Below, in pieces: positions 16,479 to 25,522 of a stretch of 64,000 nt of DNA. How positions within the stretch are numbered: position 1 is the first letter of the stretch; every line of letters starts with the position of its first letter. The notes beneath the pieces were generated by a model. The model was not told the origin of the DNA. It saw only the letters and a program-made list of their open reading frames with translations, and did no database searches. The DNA is from Paenibacillus sp. P25 (GTDB lineage: Bacteria; Bacillota; Bacilli; Paenibacillales; NBRC-103111): positions 5,642,001-5,706,000 of the forward strand of contig CP085629.1 in assembly GCA_024704175.1 (NCBI GenBank). Reading direction: 5' to 3'. Made by a program: the position numbers and the translations under genes.

Positions 16479-17630
16479 ATGAAGTCGGGTTTAATAATTA
16501 AATTAATTGAGGCGCATTGTTCAGGAAATGAGGATGCTTTTAAGAAAGCTCTTGAGAATTTGGCAAGTGATGAAGAACGAAAAGGAAATTCTTCATTATC
16601 TAATGCTCTTATGAGCGCCTACTCTTACGATAAAAAAAACAATGTCTCGTTTAACTCGAGTCCATTGTCTGAAATGTCGTTTTCTTTGCAAAGCGCATTA
16701 CCCACTCCTAAAGATAAGGATAGCGCTTTAGAATTGATTGAAGTATTGCAGCCCAAAGTCAAATTGTCTGATGTAGCATTGCCAGAGAAAACGAAAGAAG
16801 CTTTGCTTCAAATTATTGAGGAGCAAAAGCAAGCGGAGGATTTGTTAACTAAGGGTGTTTCTCCAACGAATCGGATATTACTTTGTGGACCTCCCGGTTG
16901 CGGCAAGACATTAACGGCTAATGCAATTGCAGGAGAAATTGATATTCCAATAGCCTATGTAAGGCTAGATGGTCTTGTCTCGTCGTATCTTGGTCAGACG
17001 GGAACCAATATAAGAAAAATTTTTGAGTTTGTTAAAAACAAACGAATTGTGTTGTTTCTTGATGAGTTCGATGCCATAGCCAAAAAAAGGGATGATGCGC
17101 ACGAATTAGGCGAATTAAAAAGGGTAGTGACAACACTGCTTCAAAATTTGGACTCAATGCCTGTTAACGTGTTTTTAGTTGCGGCAACCAATCATCATCA
17201 TCTTCTTGATCCAGCAATCTGGAGAAGATTTGATACATCAATTTTATTAGAACTACCGAATGCACAGCAACGTGAAAGCATTATCACTAAATTTATTAAT
17301 GAGACACTTGAACTTTACGAAATGGACATTAAGATCCTTACAACTTTAACAGAAGGAATGAGCGGAGCTCAAGTTGGCACCTTTTTACAGGCTCTAGCCA
17401 AATACTGCATTATGCAACACAAAACTAAAATTGTCACAAAAGAAGATATTGCGAATGTATGGGTTAAGCAGTCCTCTCTTTTGGTTAGCGAAGACAGCGA
17501 TGCTTATACCCGTGCCCTATATAAGTTAAATAGAAGTGGCATTTCGATGCGTACACTTGAAGAAATAACGGGGATTTCTAAATCTACTTTGAGTTATCGG
17601 TTCAATAAGGAGGAAAAGAGCGATGAGTGA
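16479..17630 (+). CDS. ietA: AAA ATPase of an IetAS-like defence system
   Basis: A 383-residue AAA ATPase. Residues 1-100 are helical and unrecognised. Walker A is GPPGCGKT (137-144), a pore-loop region follows (LDGLVSSYLGQTG), Walker B is FLDEFD (D195/E196), and the sensor/arginine-finger region is VAATNHHHLLDPAIWRRFD. The last 35 residues (SMRTLEEITGISKSTLSYRF) look like a helix-turn-helix. The AAA ATPase plus subtilase pair matches the published IetAS antiphage system. The gene has its own promoter, overlaps the next gene by 8 bases and is much more AT-rich than the 20-60 kb block, a sign of transfer. Confidence 0.8.
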   Translation: MKSGLIIKLIEAHCSGNEDAFKKALENLASDEERKGNSSLSNALMSAYSYDKKNNVSFNSSPLSEMSFSLQSALPTPKDKDSALELIEVLQPKVKLSDVALPEKTKEALLQIIEEQKQAEDLLTKGVSPTNRILLCGPPGCGKTLTANAIAGEIDIPIAYVRLDGLVSSYLGQTGTNIRKIFEFVKNKRIVLFLDEFDAIAKKRDDAHELGELKRVVTTLLQNLDSMPVNVFLVAATNHHHLLDPAIWRRFDTSILLELPNAQQRESIITKFINETLELYEMDIKILTTLTEGMSGAQVGTFLQALAKYCIMQHKTKIVTKEDIANVWVKQSSLLVSEDSDAYTRALYKLNRSGISMRTLEEITGISKSTLSYRFNKEEKSDE

Positions 17631-18183
17631 CGAGCAGAAAAGTCATTTTTGGATTCCAGATGAGGAAGTTCAACGAGTTAATAAAACCCTAAGAGCGATG
17701 CCAACAAAAAGGAATGTTTCCTTTTCAGAGCATGGTTCAAAACTGAGTCACAGCTTGCAGGTAATAAAGCAAACATTGGAAGCAGCGGCTCCAGACAATT
17801 CTTTAGCAGATTCGGATTTGCTTGTATTTAATATCGAGTTGCCTCATGGGGAGAAGATTCAAGATAAGCAGAGTTTATTTGATTCTAATGGTATGAAGGT
17901 AAGAGCTGTTAAAAATGTACGGAGTGCTATCGTGACATCAACAAGCAGTCAGTTCCAAACGTTAAGAAATCGGGTTGACGCTTATACACGTAATGGCAGT
18001 GGAAGAACTTATTTCGATTTTATTGAAGATTTCAAACCATACATTGGTTCCGAAAAGAATTCAAGTGAATTGCGAAAATTAACCGCTTCTGCACAGGTAC
18101 CTGTTACCTTAGATATTCAACTTATGCTGATACCAAATTTAGAGAATCATTTGTATCATTCTGCTCTGACGCAGACTAATTGA
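17623..18183 (+). CDS. N-terminal part of the IetS-like subtilase, probably split by a frameshift
   Basis: A 186-residue product, translated from inside the end of the ATPase gene (GGAGG upstream). It resembles the N-terminal domain that precedes the protease in this class of subtilases. It stops at TQTN near 18183. The protease frame is open from 18170, before its first usable start, and reads LIEKINETRGH into the 18209 product. One extra or two missing bases near 18170-18180 would therefore join the two into one protein of about 735 residues. It could instead be a real separate subunit, since the overlap and spacing are compatible with translation of both. Confidence 0.6.
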   Translation: MSDEQKSHFWIPDEEVQRVNKTLRAMPTKRNVSFSEHGSKLSHSLQVIKQTLEAAAPDNSLADSDLLVFNIELPHGEKIQDKQSLFDSNGMKVRAVKNVRSAIVTSTSSQFQTLRNRVDAYTRNGSGRTYFDFIEDFKPYIGSEKNSSELRKLTASAQVPVTLDIQLMLIPNLENHLYHSALTQTN

Positions 18184-18208
18184 AAAAATTAATGAAACGC
18201 GAGGACAT

Positions 18209-19840
18209 GTGCAGGAATCACCATATTATTTATCGGATAACACGCCAGTTGTCCGTGCCATTATCCCGTCAAATACATTGACTCGGTTCGAGAACGATTC
18301 TGCAATTTATAGAATCGAGAAAACAGATTTTTTTAATGTAGAGACTACTCAAGAGGCCCCGGTTGATTTGGGGGAACTTGAGCTTGATCCTAGCGTTAAT
18401 TTAGAAGAGCTTCCGATTGTTGCTGTCTTGGACTCCGGTGTAATGTTCCCTGAGTCATTATCATCGTTAATCATAAAGAATTGGATTGCTCCAAACTCTA
18501 GTGGAGGAGATAGCGATCATGGAACTAAGGTAGCAAGCCGAGTGGCCTTTAAATATATTAATCAGCGACTATCATCATCTATAATCACCCCTCGTACTAG
18601 AATTCTTGACTGCAACATACTTGACGGTAATGTGCCAGTAAATATCTTTATTCAGCGCATACAGGCGGCGGTAAATGCACATTCGGATATTGTGAAAATC
18701 TATAATTTATCTGCCAACGCTTCCTCTCCTATCGAAGGGGATGAAATGAGTATTATTGGTTATGAACTAGACGCTTTACAATCAAGAACAGGCGTACAGT
18801 TTTTTGTATCGGCAGGTAATCATAAGCTTTGGCAAACGGAATTTGGCCTTGAAGATGTTTTGGATGATGATGATTCAAGAATATCCGCACCGGCAGATTC
18901 GATGCTTTCGGTAGTGGTTGGATCAATCGTCGGCGCGGACCACCAAAATAGTCTTTCTCAGAGAAACCAAATTGCACCTTATAGTCGACGCGGACCAGGT
19001 TTTCAAGGATTCTCTAAACCGGATTTAAGTGCATATGCAGGAACGATTATTTTGGATGGTAGTGACGCATCTGTACCTAATGATCCATTTTCAATGGTTA
19101 TGACAAAAAACGGAATGCTAATAGCTGATGCGGGCACTAGCTTTTCTGCTCCCATTGTAGCAGGTGATTTCGCAGAAATACTAAATACGATTCCGGATCG
19201 AGATACGCTATTATCCAAAGCGTTGCTTTATCATAATGCAGTTGCTTTATGGGATGTAGATGGGATGGAAGAAGAGGAATTAGCTTTTGCGCATAATTTA
19301 TATGGTAGGGGAATTTCCAATGTAGATGACAGTAAATATTCCTCTCCGTCAAAAGTGACTTTTGTTCGGACAGGCACTTTGAACAGAACCACTATGGAAA
19401 GAGTAACAATATATATGCCGCCAATTTTGGCGGCCCAGGTTGGACGTAATGTTGCAAAGGTTTCTGTAACATGTGTGTCTAGGCCATCGGTGGATAGAAC
19501 AAAGGGAACAGAATATTTAGGGGCTTATATACGGGCATCATTAAAGAAAAGTCATGTGGACGGAGTGACATTGAAACATGTTCAACAAGATTTCAAAGAA
19601 GGACGACAAAAATGGGATGTTTGTCATCAGTTCAGTAAACCCTTCTCCAGATTTAATGCTGGCGATTGGCAGGTCTGGCTTGAATTATTTTCGCGTTGGG
19701 AGGCGAAAAATGAAGATGTTCCCTACGCTCTTGTTGTTACTATCGAGGATATGAGCGGTTCGTTAGATGTCTACAGCGAAATTGAAGCTTTAAACAGATA
19801 TAGAGCACTCAATACAATCCGGTTGAGAATAGATAATTAA
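18209..19840 (+). CDS. ietS: Subtilisin-like (S8) serine protease of an IetAS-like system
   Basis: A 543-residue protein carrying the full S8 triad: Asp75 in VAVLDSGV, His104 in DHGTKVAS and Ser311 in GTSFSAPIVAGDF, with the oxyanion region FFVSAGNH. It has no signal peptide, so the protease works inside the cell. A C-terminal domain of about 180 residues is rich in strands. In known IetAS systems the ATPase is thought to control the protease during phage infection. The only start is a weak GTG with a poor ribosome binding site, which favours one split gene with 17623. Confidence 0.82.
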   Translation: MQESPYYLSDNTPVVRAIIPSNTLTRFENDSAIYRIEKTDFFNVETTQEAPVDLGELELDPSVNLEELPIVAVLDSGVMFPESLSSLIIKNWIAPNSSGGDSDHGTKVASRVAFKYINQRLSSSIITPRTRILDCNILDGNVPVNIFIQRIQAAVNAHSDIVKIYNLSANASSPIEGDEMSIIGYELDALQSRTGVQFFVSAGNHKLWQTEFGLEDVLDDDDSRISAPADSMLSVVVGSIVGADHQNSLSQRNQIAPYSRRGPGFQGFSKPDLSAYAGTIILDGSDASVPNDPFSMVMTKNGMLIADAGTSFSAPIVAGDFAEILNTIPDRDTLLSKALLYHNAVALWDVDGMEEEELAFAHNLYGRGISNVDDSKYSSPSKVTFVRTGTLNRTTMERVTIYMPPILAAQVGRNVAKVSVTCVSRPSVDRTKGTEYLGAYIRASLKKSHVDGVTLKHVQQDFKEGRQKWDVCHQFSKPFSRFNAGDWQVWLELFSRWEAKNEDVPYALVVTIEDMSGSLDVYSEIEALNRYRALNTIRLRIDN

Positions 19841-19897
19841 AATTTCCGTAGGTTCGCGATCTATTATATGCAAATTGCTTAAATTAAGAAATGCTCA

Positions 19898-19936
19898 AGA
19901 GAACGTCTTCCACTATCGGGGGCGTTCTCTTTTTAT
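19898..19936 (+). terminator. Terminator right of the IetAS-like module (copy 2)
   Basis: AGAGAACG (19898-19905) pairs with CGTTCTCT (19923-19930), followed by TTTTATATA. Both arms and the tail match the terminator at 16255. Confidence 0.75.
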
Positions 19937-19949
19937 ATAGATACAATTC

Positions 19950-20121
19950 AAAAAGGGGCTGTCCGAAAATTCATTTTATGATTTTTGAGCCTCCACTTTA
20001 GACAGAAATTTAAGCAATAAAGAAGCCATCAAACCCACTCAAGCGGTGGTTCTGATGGCTTTTTTGTTCACAAATTGGGACTGGATTATCTGTCTTTGCC
20101 CTTTTCGGACAGCCCCTTTTT
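19950..20121. mobile_element. 172-bp MITE-like element with 20-bp terminal inverted repeats
   Basis: AAAAAGGGGCTGTCCGAAAA (19950-19969) is exactly repeated in reverse at 20102-20121. The GGGGCTGTC ends resemble those of IS1182-type transposons. The inside has no gene, only a strong hairpin (AGCCATCA with TGATGGCT followed by T6), perhaps the terminator of a lost transposase. The element ends 21 bases before the parA start and may influence its expression. Confidence 0.75.
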
Positions 20122-20142
20122 GCGTGAAAGGAGAAATGTCGG

Positions 20143-20970
20143 ATGACCAAAGTGATTGCCCTCGCCAATCAGAAAGGCGGCGTGGGCAAAACCACAACGG
20201 CGGTCAACCTGGGGATCGGTTTGGCTGGGGATGGGAAAAAGGTTTTGCTGGTCGATGCGGACGCGCAAGGCAACCTGACGGATTCGTTAGGGTTCCACGA
20301 GCCGGATAATCTGTCGGTATCTTTGGCCACATTGCTGGCGAAAACGATGCTGGAAGAATCCTATGAAGCGCGGGAAGGTATTTTGCATCACCATGAAGGC
20401 GTTGACCTGATGCCAGGCAATATTGAACTGTCTGCTGTTGAAGTATCGCTCGTCAATACGATGAGCAGAGAAACGATTTTGCGTTCGTACATCGACTCCG
20501 TTAAAGCCGACTACGATTACGTGCTGATCGATTGCATGCCGAGTTTAGGCATGTTGACCATCAACGCGCTGGCGGCGCTGGACAGCGTCATTATTCCCGT
20601 ACAGGCGCATTATTTGCCGGCCAAAGGAATGACTCAACTATTGCAGACCATTGCCCGTGTGCGCAGGCAGATCAATCCGAAGCTGGTTTTGGACGGCGTG
20701 CTGCTCACGATGGTAGACAGCCGGACGAAATTTGCCAAAGACATTTCCTTTATTCTTCGGCGCGACTACGGCGACAAGCTGCGCGTGTTCAACACCGAAA
20801 TTCCCTTATCCATTCGCGCGGCGGAAACGAGCGCCAAGGGAAAAAGCATTTATGCTCATGACCCCAATGGTCAAACGGCAAAAGCGTATGCCTCCTTTAC
20901 GAAGGAGGTGCAGAGCATTGGCGACGAAAGACGACATGCGCGCCAGCATCAAACTGACCACAGTCGCTGA
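20143..20970 (+). CDS. parA: ParA-family partition ATPase
   Basis: A 275-residue ParA/Soj-type ATPase with the deviant Walker A KGGVGKTT (11-18), switch DADAQGN and Walker B YVLIDCMPSLG. It would bind nucleoid DNA and move ParB-bound element copies to daughter cells. It lacks the long N-terminal DNA-binding domain of type Ia ParA. GAAAGGAG precedes the ATG. The C-terminus overlaps parB by 53 bases and its last 20 residues look out of place, so parA may end earlier in unmutated relatives. It is the first gene of the 20-60 kb block. Confidence 0.92.
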   Translation: MTKVIALANQKGGVGKTTTAVNLGIGLAGDGKKVLLVDADAQGNLTDSLGFHEPDNLSVSLATLLAKTMLEESYEAREGILHHHEGVDLMPGNIELSAVEVSLVNTMSRETILRSYIDSVKADYDYVLIDCMPSLGMLTINALAALDSVIIPVQAHYLPAKGMTQLLQTIARVRRQINPKLVLDGVLLTMVDSRTKFAKDISFILRRDYGDKLRVFNTEIPLSIRAAETSAKGKSIYAHDPNGQTAKAYASFTKEVQSIGDERRHARQHQTDHSR

Positions 20971-21861
20971 TTTATTCTCCACCGAGGAGAGCCGCGCCGA
21001 TGAAAAGCGGGAAAAAGTGTTGGACATCCATTTATCTGAAATCAGCGATTTTCCCGGCCATCCGTTCAAGGTGAAGGCGGATGAAGCGATGCTGGAAATG
21101 GCGGACAGCGTAAAGCAATACGGCGTTATTGTTCCCGGCCTGGTACGCCCGAAGGCGGACGGCGGCTATGAAATGGTAGCCGGACACCGGCGCAAAAAAG
21201 CGAGCGAATTGGCAGGCATGGAGACAATGCCCTGCATTGTCCGAGAACTGGACGACGATCAGGCGACCATTATTATGGTGGACAGCAACCTGCAACGGGA
21301 ATATATCTTGCCTAGCGAGAAGGCTTTTGCTTATAAGATGAAGTTGGAGGCGATGAAAAGACAAGGACAGAGAACAGACCTAACTTCCGCCCAACTTGGG
21401 CGGAAGTTAGAGGGAAAAGAATCTAGGGAAATACTCGCTGAACAAGTTGGCGAGAGCAAGAATCAAATTTCACGCTATATCCGCCTTACCGAACTGACCC
21501 CTCCATTCTCGAAATGGTGGACGATAAACGGATCGCCTTCAATCCGGCCGTAGAACTTTCATACTTGTCCGAAGAAGAACAGCAAGCCCTGTACGAAACG
21601 ATGCAGTCCGAAGACTGCACGCCTTCGCTGGCGCAGGCGCAGCGCATGAAAAAACTGAGCCAGGACGGGCGGCTTAACGTGGATGTCATCTTCTCGATTC
21701 TCACGGAGGAGAAGCCGAACCAGAAAGAAAAGATGACCATTCGGCGCGAGCGGGTCGACCGTTTCTTCCCGAGGGAGTTTACCGAAAAGCAAAAGGAAGA
21801 CCTGATCGTTCAACTACTGGAAAGCTGGTATAAAAAACGGCAACGGGAACAGGAACGTTAA
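20918..21861 (+). pseudogene. parB: ParB-family partition protein, one frameshift
   Basis: Start TTG 20918 is chosen because AAGGAGGTG lies 7 bases upstream. The N-terminal ParB domain has the GHRRKKASELAG box, followed by a DNA-binding helix-turn-helix (REILAEQVGESKNQISRYI). The frame breaks near 21500: RYIRLTELTPP should continue as ILEMVDDKRIAFNPAVELSY, which is found in another frame from about 21505. Adding one base to the short C run gives a complete 314-residue protein. The C-terminal part is charged and would bind ParA or dimerise. Confidence 0.85.
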
Positions 21862-21897
21862 CCCGTTTCTGAAACATAACGATCCTGTTCGGCAGCA

Positions 21898-21924
21898 CTC
21901 TCCCCTAAGACGGAGAGCTTTTTT
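21898..21924 (+). terminator. Terminator after parB
   Basis: CTCTCC (21898-21903) pairs with GGAGAG (21912-21917), followed by CTTTTTTA. Confidence 0.65.
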
Positions 21925-21949
21925 ATGCCCATTTTTGGGGAGGCGATTC

Positions 21950-22162
21950 ATGATGTATTTCACGAAAGGGAGGCGTCGTCAATATGAGCGCCTGATGCAA
22001 GAAAAGCCGGGTTTCAACCGCTTCGAAGTTTTGGAGGATGAGATCGAACAACCGCGCACGCGAAACAAGAACTCTCGTAATGTCGGCCTATCAAAGCAAA
22101 ACCGGGGAACGAGGAATGACAGCAATTTTCCAGGAAATGAGGACGGACAATGGAAGAAATAA
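21950..22162 (+). CDS. Small basic conserved protein of conjugative elements
   Basis: About 70 residues from ATG 21950 (GGGGAGG upstream). The start MMYFTKGRRRQYERLMQ resembles small basic proteins common in clostridial conjugative elements. The second half is a low-complexity Asn/Arg-rich tail that overlaps the next gene by 13 bases. It has no known function. Confidence 0.5.
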   Translation: MMYFTKGRRRQYERLMQEKPGFNRFEVLEDEIEQPRTRNKNSRNVGLSKQNRGTRNDSNFPGNEDGQWKK

Positions 22163-22758
22163 AGCGAATGGTGGACAACTATGAAGTCGTTCAGGCCATC
22201 TCCATCGGGAAGGTGGAAGTGCTGCTTGGTGTAGACGAAACCAATGCCGAACGGCCGTACATGGTTTGTACCTGCACCCGAAACAATTCTTTGGGTGTCG
22301 AGCAATTTTACGCGATTGCGGCCGGCGCGGATTATCTTGAGGCCATGCATGACTTTATTTCCCGCGTGCAATGGGAACTGGAGGATCTCAAAGAAGAAAG
22401 GGCCAGTGTCAAGGCACCCCTATCTCCCCTTACCCAAGCACAATGCCAGCCGATTCGCGAAGACATGCGCATCGACAACCAGGTTGTCGTCATCCGGCCG
22501 GAACGGCTGCGACCCGAATATCGCACCGCTGTTAACCAGCTTGTGCTGGCACTAAGCGGGTTTGGCACCTCTGCCAATTCCCGAGGTCGCGCCGTTTACG
22601 TGTTAAATCTGTATACCGGTGAGGAGGCTCGCTGGAATCGGGATGATTTTATGGGTCTGATAAAACCGGAGCATATGCCCGCATGGGCGCAAGAAAAACT
22701 GGAGCAGCATCAGGCTGTATCCCAGCAAAAGCCTAAGCGCCGTGACGAGGCCCGGTAA
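22150..22758 (+). CDS. Conserved hypothetical protein
   Basis: A 202-residue cytosolic protein. The first half has alternating strands (VVQAISIGKVEVLLGVDE, YMVCTCTRNN) and a helix (YLEAMHDFISRVQWELEDL). The second half, from about residue 105, looks like a separate alpha/beta domain (NQVVVIRPERLRPEY, then NQLVLALSGFG and GRAVYVLNLYTGE). I do not recognise it. The position between parAB and the Tad genes suggests an accessory role. Confidence 0.6.
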   Translation: MEEIKRMVDNYEVVQAISIGKVEVLLGVDETNAERPYMVCTCTRNNSLGVEQFYAIAAGADYLEAMHDFISRVQWELEDLKEERASVKAPLSPLTQAQCQPIREDMRIDNQVVVIRPERLRPEYRTAVNQLVLALSGFGTSANSRGRAVYVLNLYTGEEARWNRDDFMGLIKPEHMPAWAQEKLEQHQAVSQQKPKRRDEAR

Positions 22759-22798
22759 GAGATGCAATTCCATATATAGGAGAAAGGAGACGTGAGCG

Positions 22799-23920
22799 AT
22801 GTCGTGGACGTATCGGCACCGCAAGGCACTAATTATCACCGCGATCGCTATAAGCGTTTGTTTACTCGTGGTCGCGGTCATATATTCTCTGAAAAAGCAA
22901 TCGGAGCAAGAGCAGAATCAGCAGCAAATGAAGGAACACTACGAAAGGCAGATCAAGGAACTGAAAACGATAGAGGAACAATCGCGCAGGAACGTCTGGA
23001 CCGTGGCACGAACCATTCCGGCCGGAGGCACCGTCACGGCGGAGGATCTCCAGTCCGTCCCGATGCCCGCGAGTCTGGTGCCATCCGGGATGATTACTGA
23101 ACGGGAAGCGGTCATCGGCAAAAGCGCCAAAATCGAATTACAGCCAGGCACGCCGTTGATGCCTTCCATGCTGTACGAGAGCGCGCCGATCCCGAAGGAT
23201 TTGCGTGTGCAGGAGTTTCATGTCATTCAGCTTCCCTCCAATCTGCAAAAGGGACAGTACATCGACGTGCGAATCAACTTCCCGACTGGCGAGGATTTTG
23301 TCTTGCTGGCGAAGAAGAAGGCGCGGGAGTTGTCCGGCAATGTCATCTGGCTGGAAATGAACGAGCTGGATATATTACGGACTTCAAGCGCGATCATCGA
23401 TGCCTACTTGCAAGGCGCGCGGCTGTATGCCCTGCCCTACATCGAGCCGGGCTTGCAGGAATCGGCGGTAGTCAATTATCCCGCCAATCCGACGGTGCTC
23501 GATTTGATGGAACATGATCCGAACCTGCTCGAAAAAGCGACAACCGAGCTTGCCCGCCAACTGCGAACGACACTGGACGACAATCTGAAGGCGATGAGCG
23601 AGTCGGACAAACTGCGCGTAACGAGCGGCGGCGTAACGGTTCAGCAGCAATTGCAAAACGAACGGATTGTCACGCAGCAAGGTAATGCCATGCATGAGGC
23701 GACCCTATCGCCGCCAACGGCAGGCGCAACGGCTACGGTCGATCAGGAACCGCCAGCTGCGCGGCCCGCGCCCTCCTCTTCCGTTCCGACAACGACGAGT
23801 GAGAATCGGCCGGAAACGTCAGCGGAGTCTACATCATCTGTTTCAACAGAACCGGCACCAGCTTCTCCGTCTGGAGAGCGTGCAAAAGTGGATAAATTGG
23901 AGCAAATTTTTAATCAGTGA
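22799..23920 (+). CDS. SAF-domain protein, CpaB/RcpC-like pilus assembly component
   Basis: A 373-residue protein anchored by one N-terminal membrane helix (residues 10-31), followed by a coiled coil (QEQNQQQMKEHYERQIKEL). A SAF domain spans about 65-120 (RTIPAGGTVTAEDLQSVPMP, then IGKSAKIELQPGTPL), with the CpaB/RcpC strand-rich domain after it. The last 90 residues are Pro/Ser/Thr-rich and probably cross the cell wall. In Tad systems CpaB stabilises the secretion channel. It is preceded by AGGAGA-type spacing and starts the Tad operon. Confidence 0.8.
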   Translation: MSWTYRHRKALIITAIAISVCLLVVAVIYSLKKQSEQEQNQQQMKEHYERQIKELKTIEEQSRRNVWTVARTIPAGGTVTAEDLQSVPMPASLVPSGMITEREAVIGKSAKIELQPGTPLMPSMLYESAPIPKDLRVQEFHVIQLPSNLQKGQYIDVRINFPTGEDFVLLAKKKARELSGNVIWLEMNELDILRTSSAIIDAYLQGARLYALPYIEPGLQESAVVNYPANPTVLDLMEHDPNLLEKATTELARQLRTTLDDNLKAMSESDKLRVTSGGVTVQQQLQNERIVTQQGNAMHEATLSPPTAGATATVDQEPPAARPAPSSSVPTTTSENRPETSAESTSSVSTEPAPASPSGERAKVDKLEQIFNQ

Positions 23921-23931
23921 AGGAGGCCGTC

Positions 23932-24651
23932 ATGAAAAAAGTCGTATTTTTTGGCGCGCCGGACAAAAGCCACCTGCTCCTTGTGCTGGGCAAGCTGCTC
24001 ACGGCGATGGAGCGAAAGGTGCTGATCGTGGATTCCACCCTTGCCCAGTCCATGCAAGGCTATTTGCCGCGAACGGATTTTGGCTGTTCGCTGCGGGAGT
24101 TTGAAGGCATCGATGTGGCGACCGGGCTCATCACGCCAGCGCAATTGGAACGTTCTTTGTTTCAAGCCGGAGGCGAAACAGCATACGATGTCATGCTGCT
24201 CGACACCGATCACACTGAATTTGTGAAAGGACGAGAGTTGCCGGGCTACGACAAGCGGGTTTGGTGCAGCAATTGGAGCCGACTCGGCATGCATAAAAAC
24301 GCGGAACTGATGCAGCGGCTGTGCCTTCACGAAGCGGAGAGCCAGCCGCTCACCTTTTACAAACTGATAGCTCCTACCCTGCCAACCGCCATGCCCGAGA
24401 CCTATTTCGATTCGCTGCTGCCGCCGCAGCAGGCTGTACGCTGGGAGGACACCGTGTTCCGCTTTCCGCTTGACGAACGGGATATGTCGGTCGAACTGGA
24501 CAACCAGCATCATGGGCGCATCGACATCAGGCGGCTGTCCGGGGCGTATCGCCGGAACGTGCTGGACATGCTGCAACAGTTGTTTGAATGCGATGCCAAA
24601 ACCGCCCGGCGGGCATGGGCGCGCTCCCGAAAGCGCGCCCGAATGCGGTAA
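23932..24651 (+). CDS. MinD/CpaE-like ATPase-fold protein lacking a Walker A motif
   Basis: A 239-residue protein (ATG 23932, GGAGG upstream). The start KKVVFFGAPDKSHLLLVLGKLL has the strand-loop-helix of a SIMIBI ATPase, but the loop lacks the KGGxGKT glycines and lysine. VLIVDSTLAQ and DVMLLDTDHTEF occupy the positions of the Walker A' and B strands. It is probably a non-hydrolysing partner of the next gene's product. CpaE-type proteins localise Tad secretion machinery. Confidence 0.65.
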   Translation: MKKVVFFGAPDKSHLLLVLGKLLTAMERKVLIVDSTLAQSMQGYLPRTDFGCSLREFEGIDVATGLITPAQLERSLFQAGGETAYDVMLLDTDHTEFVKGRELPGYDKRVWCSNWSRLGMHKNAELMQRLCLHEAESQPLTFYKLIAPTLPTAMPETYFDSLLPPQQAVRWEDTVFRFPLDERDMSVELDNQHHGRIDIRRLSGAYRRNVLDMLQQLFECDAKTARRAWARSRKRARMR

Positions 24652-24675
24652 TTTTGTGTGAAAGGAGATGAAGCA

Positions 24676-25522
24676 ATGGGCTTTACCGTGGTGTTCTGGA
24701 GTCCGATTTCGGGACAAGCCGGTACGACGAGCAACCTGATCGCCAGCGCGTCTCTGCTCGGATTAGAATACTCCTCGCGCCTTTTGCTGCTTGGGCATTT
24801 GCAAAGCGAATACGCGGCCATCGAACGCGGCTTTTACCCGAGACGTTCCTGGATAAGCAGAACGGACGCCCCGTCTGACGCGGGCATCGACGCGCTGCTC
24901 AGGCTTTTGCAAAACCGCAAGCTGGAACCGAACAGGTTGCGGGATTACACGACGCCGCTGCTCGCCGACCGGCTCGACATCCTTCCGGGATCGAACAAGC
25001 CGGATGCATCGTTTGTTTCCGCCGCACAGGAATGGCTTGCGCCCCTTTTGGAACTGACAAGGCGCGCTTACGATCTGGTATTGCTGGACGGCGGAAGCGG
25101 CAATGTGTCGGCGTGGACTGCGGCGGCTGCTGCGTCAGGCGGATTTGCTGGTCGTCTGTCTGCCGCAAAACGCGCTCAAGCTGGAGCAAGTTTTTTCGCT
25201 GGTAGAGGCGAAGCTTCAGTCCGACCGGAAGCCGTTGCTTGTATTCGGACAATACGATCCTCGCTCCGCTTTGACCGTTCAAAATATCAAGCGCCAATTC
25301 CATCGGCGGGAGCCTGCGTACCCGATTGTCCATAATACGGGCTGGCTGGATGCGACCCAACAAGGAGAAGCCGTCCGTTTTTTATTTCGCAACCGGCAGG
25401 TGCCGCGCGGTCATGAAAACTTTCCTTTTATGCAACAGGTGCGGGCATTGGCGCAGGCGATCATCAACAACGTCGGACGAAACAAGCCTCTTTTCGGCGG
25501 GAAGGAGGACGATGACCGATGA
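24676..25522 (+). pseudogene. CpaE/MinD-like ATPase, one frameshift
   Basis: The start at ATG 24676 has AAAGGAG upstream. VVFWSPISGQAGTTSNLIAS is a MinD-type loop in which the first lysine is missing and GQAGTTS replaces GGVGKTT. YDLVLLDGGSG is the Walker B region. After NVSAW the frame loses sense at about 25110-25135, within GCG/GCT repeats, and continues in the next frame as RRLLRQADLLVVCLPQN to the stop at 25522. The full protein is about 281 residues. It would pair with the TadA ATPase. Confidence 0.75.
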
